This document shows positions 5,295-5,454 of a stretch of 5,454 nt of DNA, piece after piece. A model generated the notes under the pieces. It did no database searches and was not told the DNA's origin. It saw nothing but the letters and a program-made list of their open reading frames with translations. Numbering within the stretch: position 1 is the first letter of the stretch; each line of letters opens with the position of its first letter. The DNA is from Rubrobacter sp. (GTDB lineage: Bacteria > Actinomycetota > Rubrobacteria > Rubrobacterales > Rubrobacteraceae): NCBI GenBank assembly GCA_016781635.1, contig JADDPY010000419.1:1-5454 (forward strand), written 5' to 3'. The position numbers were made by a program, and so were the translations under genes.

Positions 5295-5454
5295 CTACGC
5301 CCACACCTCGACCAGGCCGAAGCTCAAGAAGAGCACCGCGACGGCGAGCTCCGGCGTGCCGGTGCCCCTCGTGGTCTCCGTCTCCACCAGAACGCACCGC
5401 AGCTCGGCAGCCGACGCCCCGAGTGCAGGGAGAGCTATCCGCAGGATCTCCCTG
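5295..5454 (-). CDS. Unidentified gene, C-terminal 52 codons (5' end beyond window)
   Basis: An open frame enters from the right edge on the minus strand (first full codon 5453-5451) and ends with TAG at 5295-5297. About 46 of 52 codons end in G or C, as in the recognised genes of this window, which is why I call it coding. The other two minus frames are either closed early or give Arg/Gly/His-rich shadow protein. The visible part has an amphipathic start ('REILRIALPALGASAAELR'), a Thr/Glu/Gly-rich turn ('VETETTRGTGT'), and a hydrophobic end ('LAVAVLFLSFGLVEVWA'). The end could be a buried strand-helix or a C-terminal membrane segment. No family is assignable from this. It lies 121 nt upstream of the small acidic protein gene. 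The intervening stretch shows no convincing terminator or promoter. Confidence 0.55.
   Translation of the reverse strand, partial: REILRIALPALGASAAELRCVLVETETTRGTGTPELAVAVLFLSFGLVEVWA

Overview
The window is high-GC bacterial DNA with densely packed genes, strong G/C preference at third codon positions, and a mix of ATG, GTG and TTG starts. A polyphosphate glucokinase next to a complete Efe iron-uptake cluster points to an actinobacterium. The tolerance of ATA (Ile) and AGG (Arg) codons in very GC-rich genes fits the Rubrobacter lineage better than Streptomyces or Mycobacterium, but that placement is inference. There are no tRNA or rRNA genes, no CRISPR array and no insertion sequence.

Region 1 (1-2631, plus strand) is an EfeUOB-type iron acquisition cluster. 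It holds the C-terminal end of the FTR1-type permease EfeU, then a lipid-anchored M75-only EfeO (EfeM-like, without the cupredoxin domain), then a Tat-exported DyP-type haem peroxidase, EfeB. efeO and efeB are 3 nt apart and look translationally coupled. efeU and efeO are separated by an unusual 157-nt spacer. It contains a strong Shine-Dalgarno followed by a four-codon ORF and, further on, a long bulged hairpin without a T-tract. This is the most interesting non-coding element in the window. In the family model, EfeB and EfeO act outside the membrane and hand iron to EfeU for import.

Region 2 (2701-3489, plus strand) is ppgK, a strictly polyphosphate/ATP-type glucokinase of the ROK superfamily, 69 nt after efeB. 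It could be read from the efe transcript or from its own weak promoter.

Region 3 (3515-5454, minus strand) converges on ppgK. In transcription order it contains the last 52 codons of an unrecognised gene, a 77-residue very acidic small protein, a HAD-family phosphatase-like hydrolase, and a divergent GTP cyclohydrolase I (folE). The HAD gene and folE are 3 nt apart and probably form one operon. Its leader holds a possible -10 box and a two-part stem. FolE keeps its zinc and catalytic residues but has Glu where the E. coli enzyme has Lys136. The HAD-folE pairing makes the HAD protein a candidate for a pterin-phosphate dephosphorylation step, which is a guess from context.

I see no clearly new multi-gene system here. 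The points worth following are the efeU-efeO spacer, the divergent FolE with its coupled HAD partner, and the two unassigned minus-strand genes.
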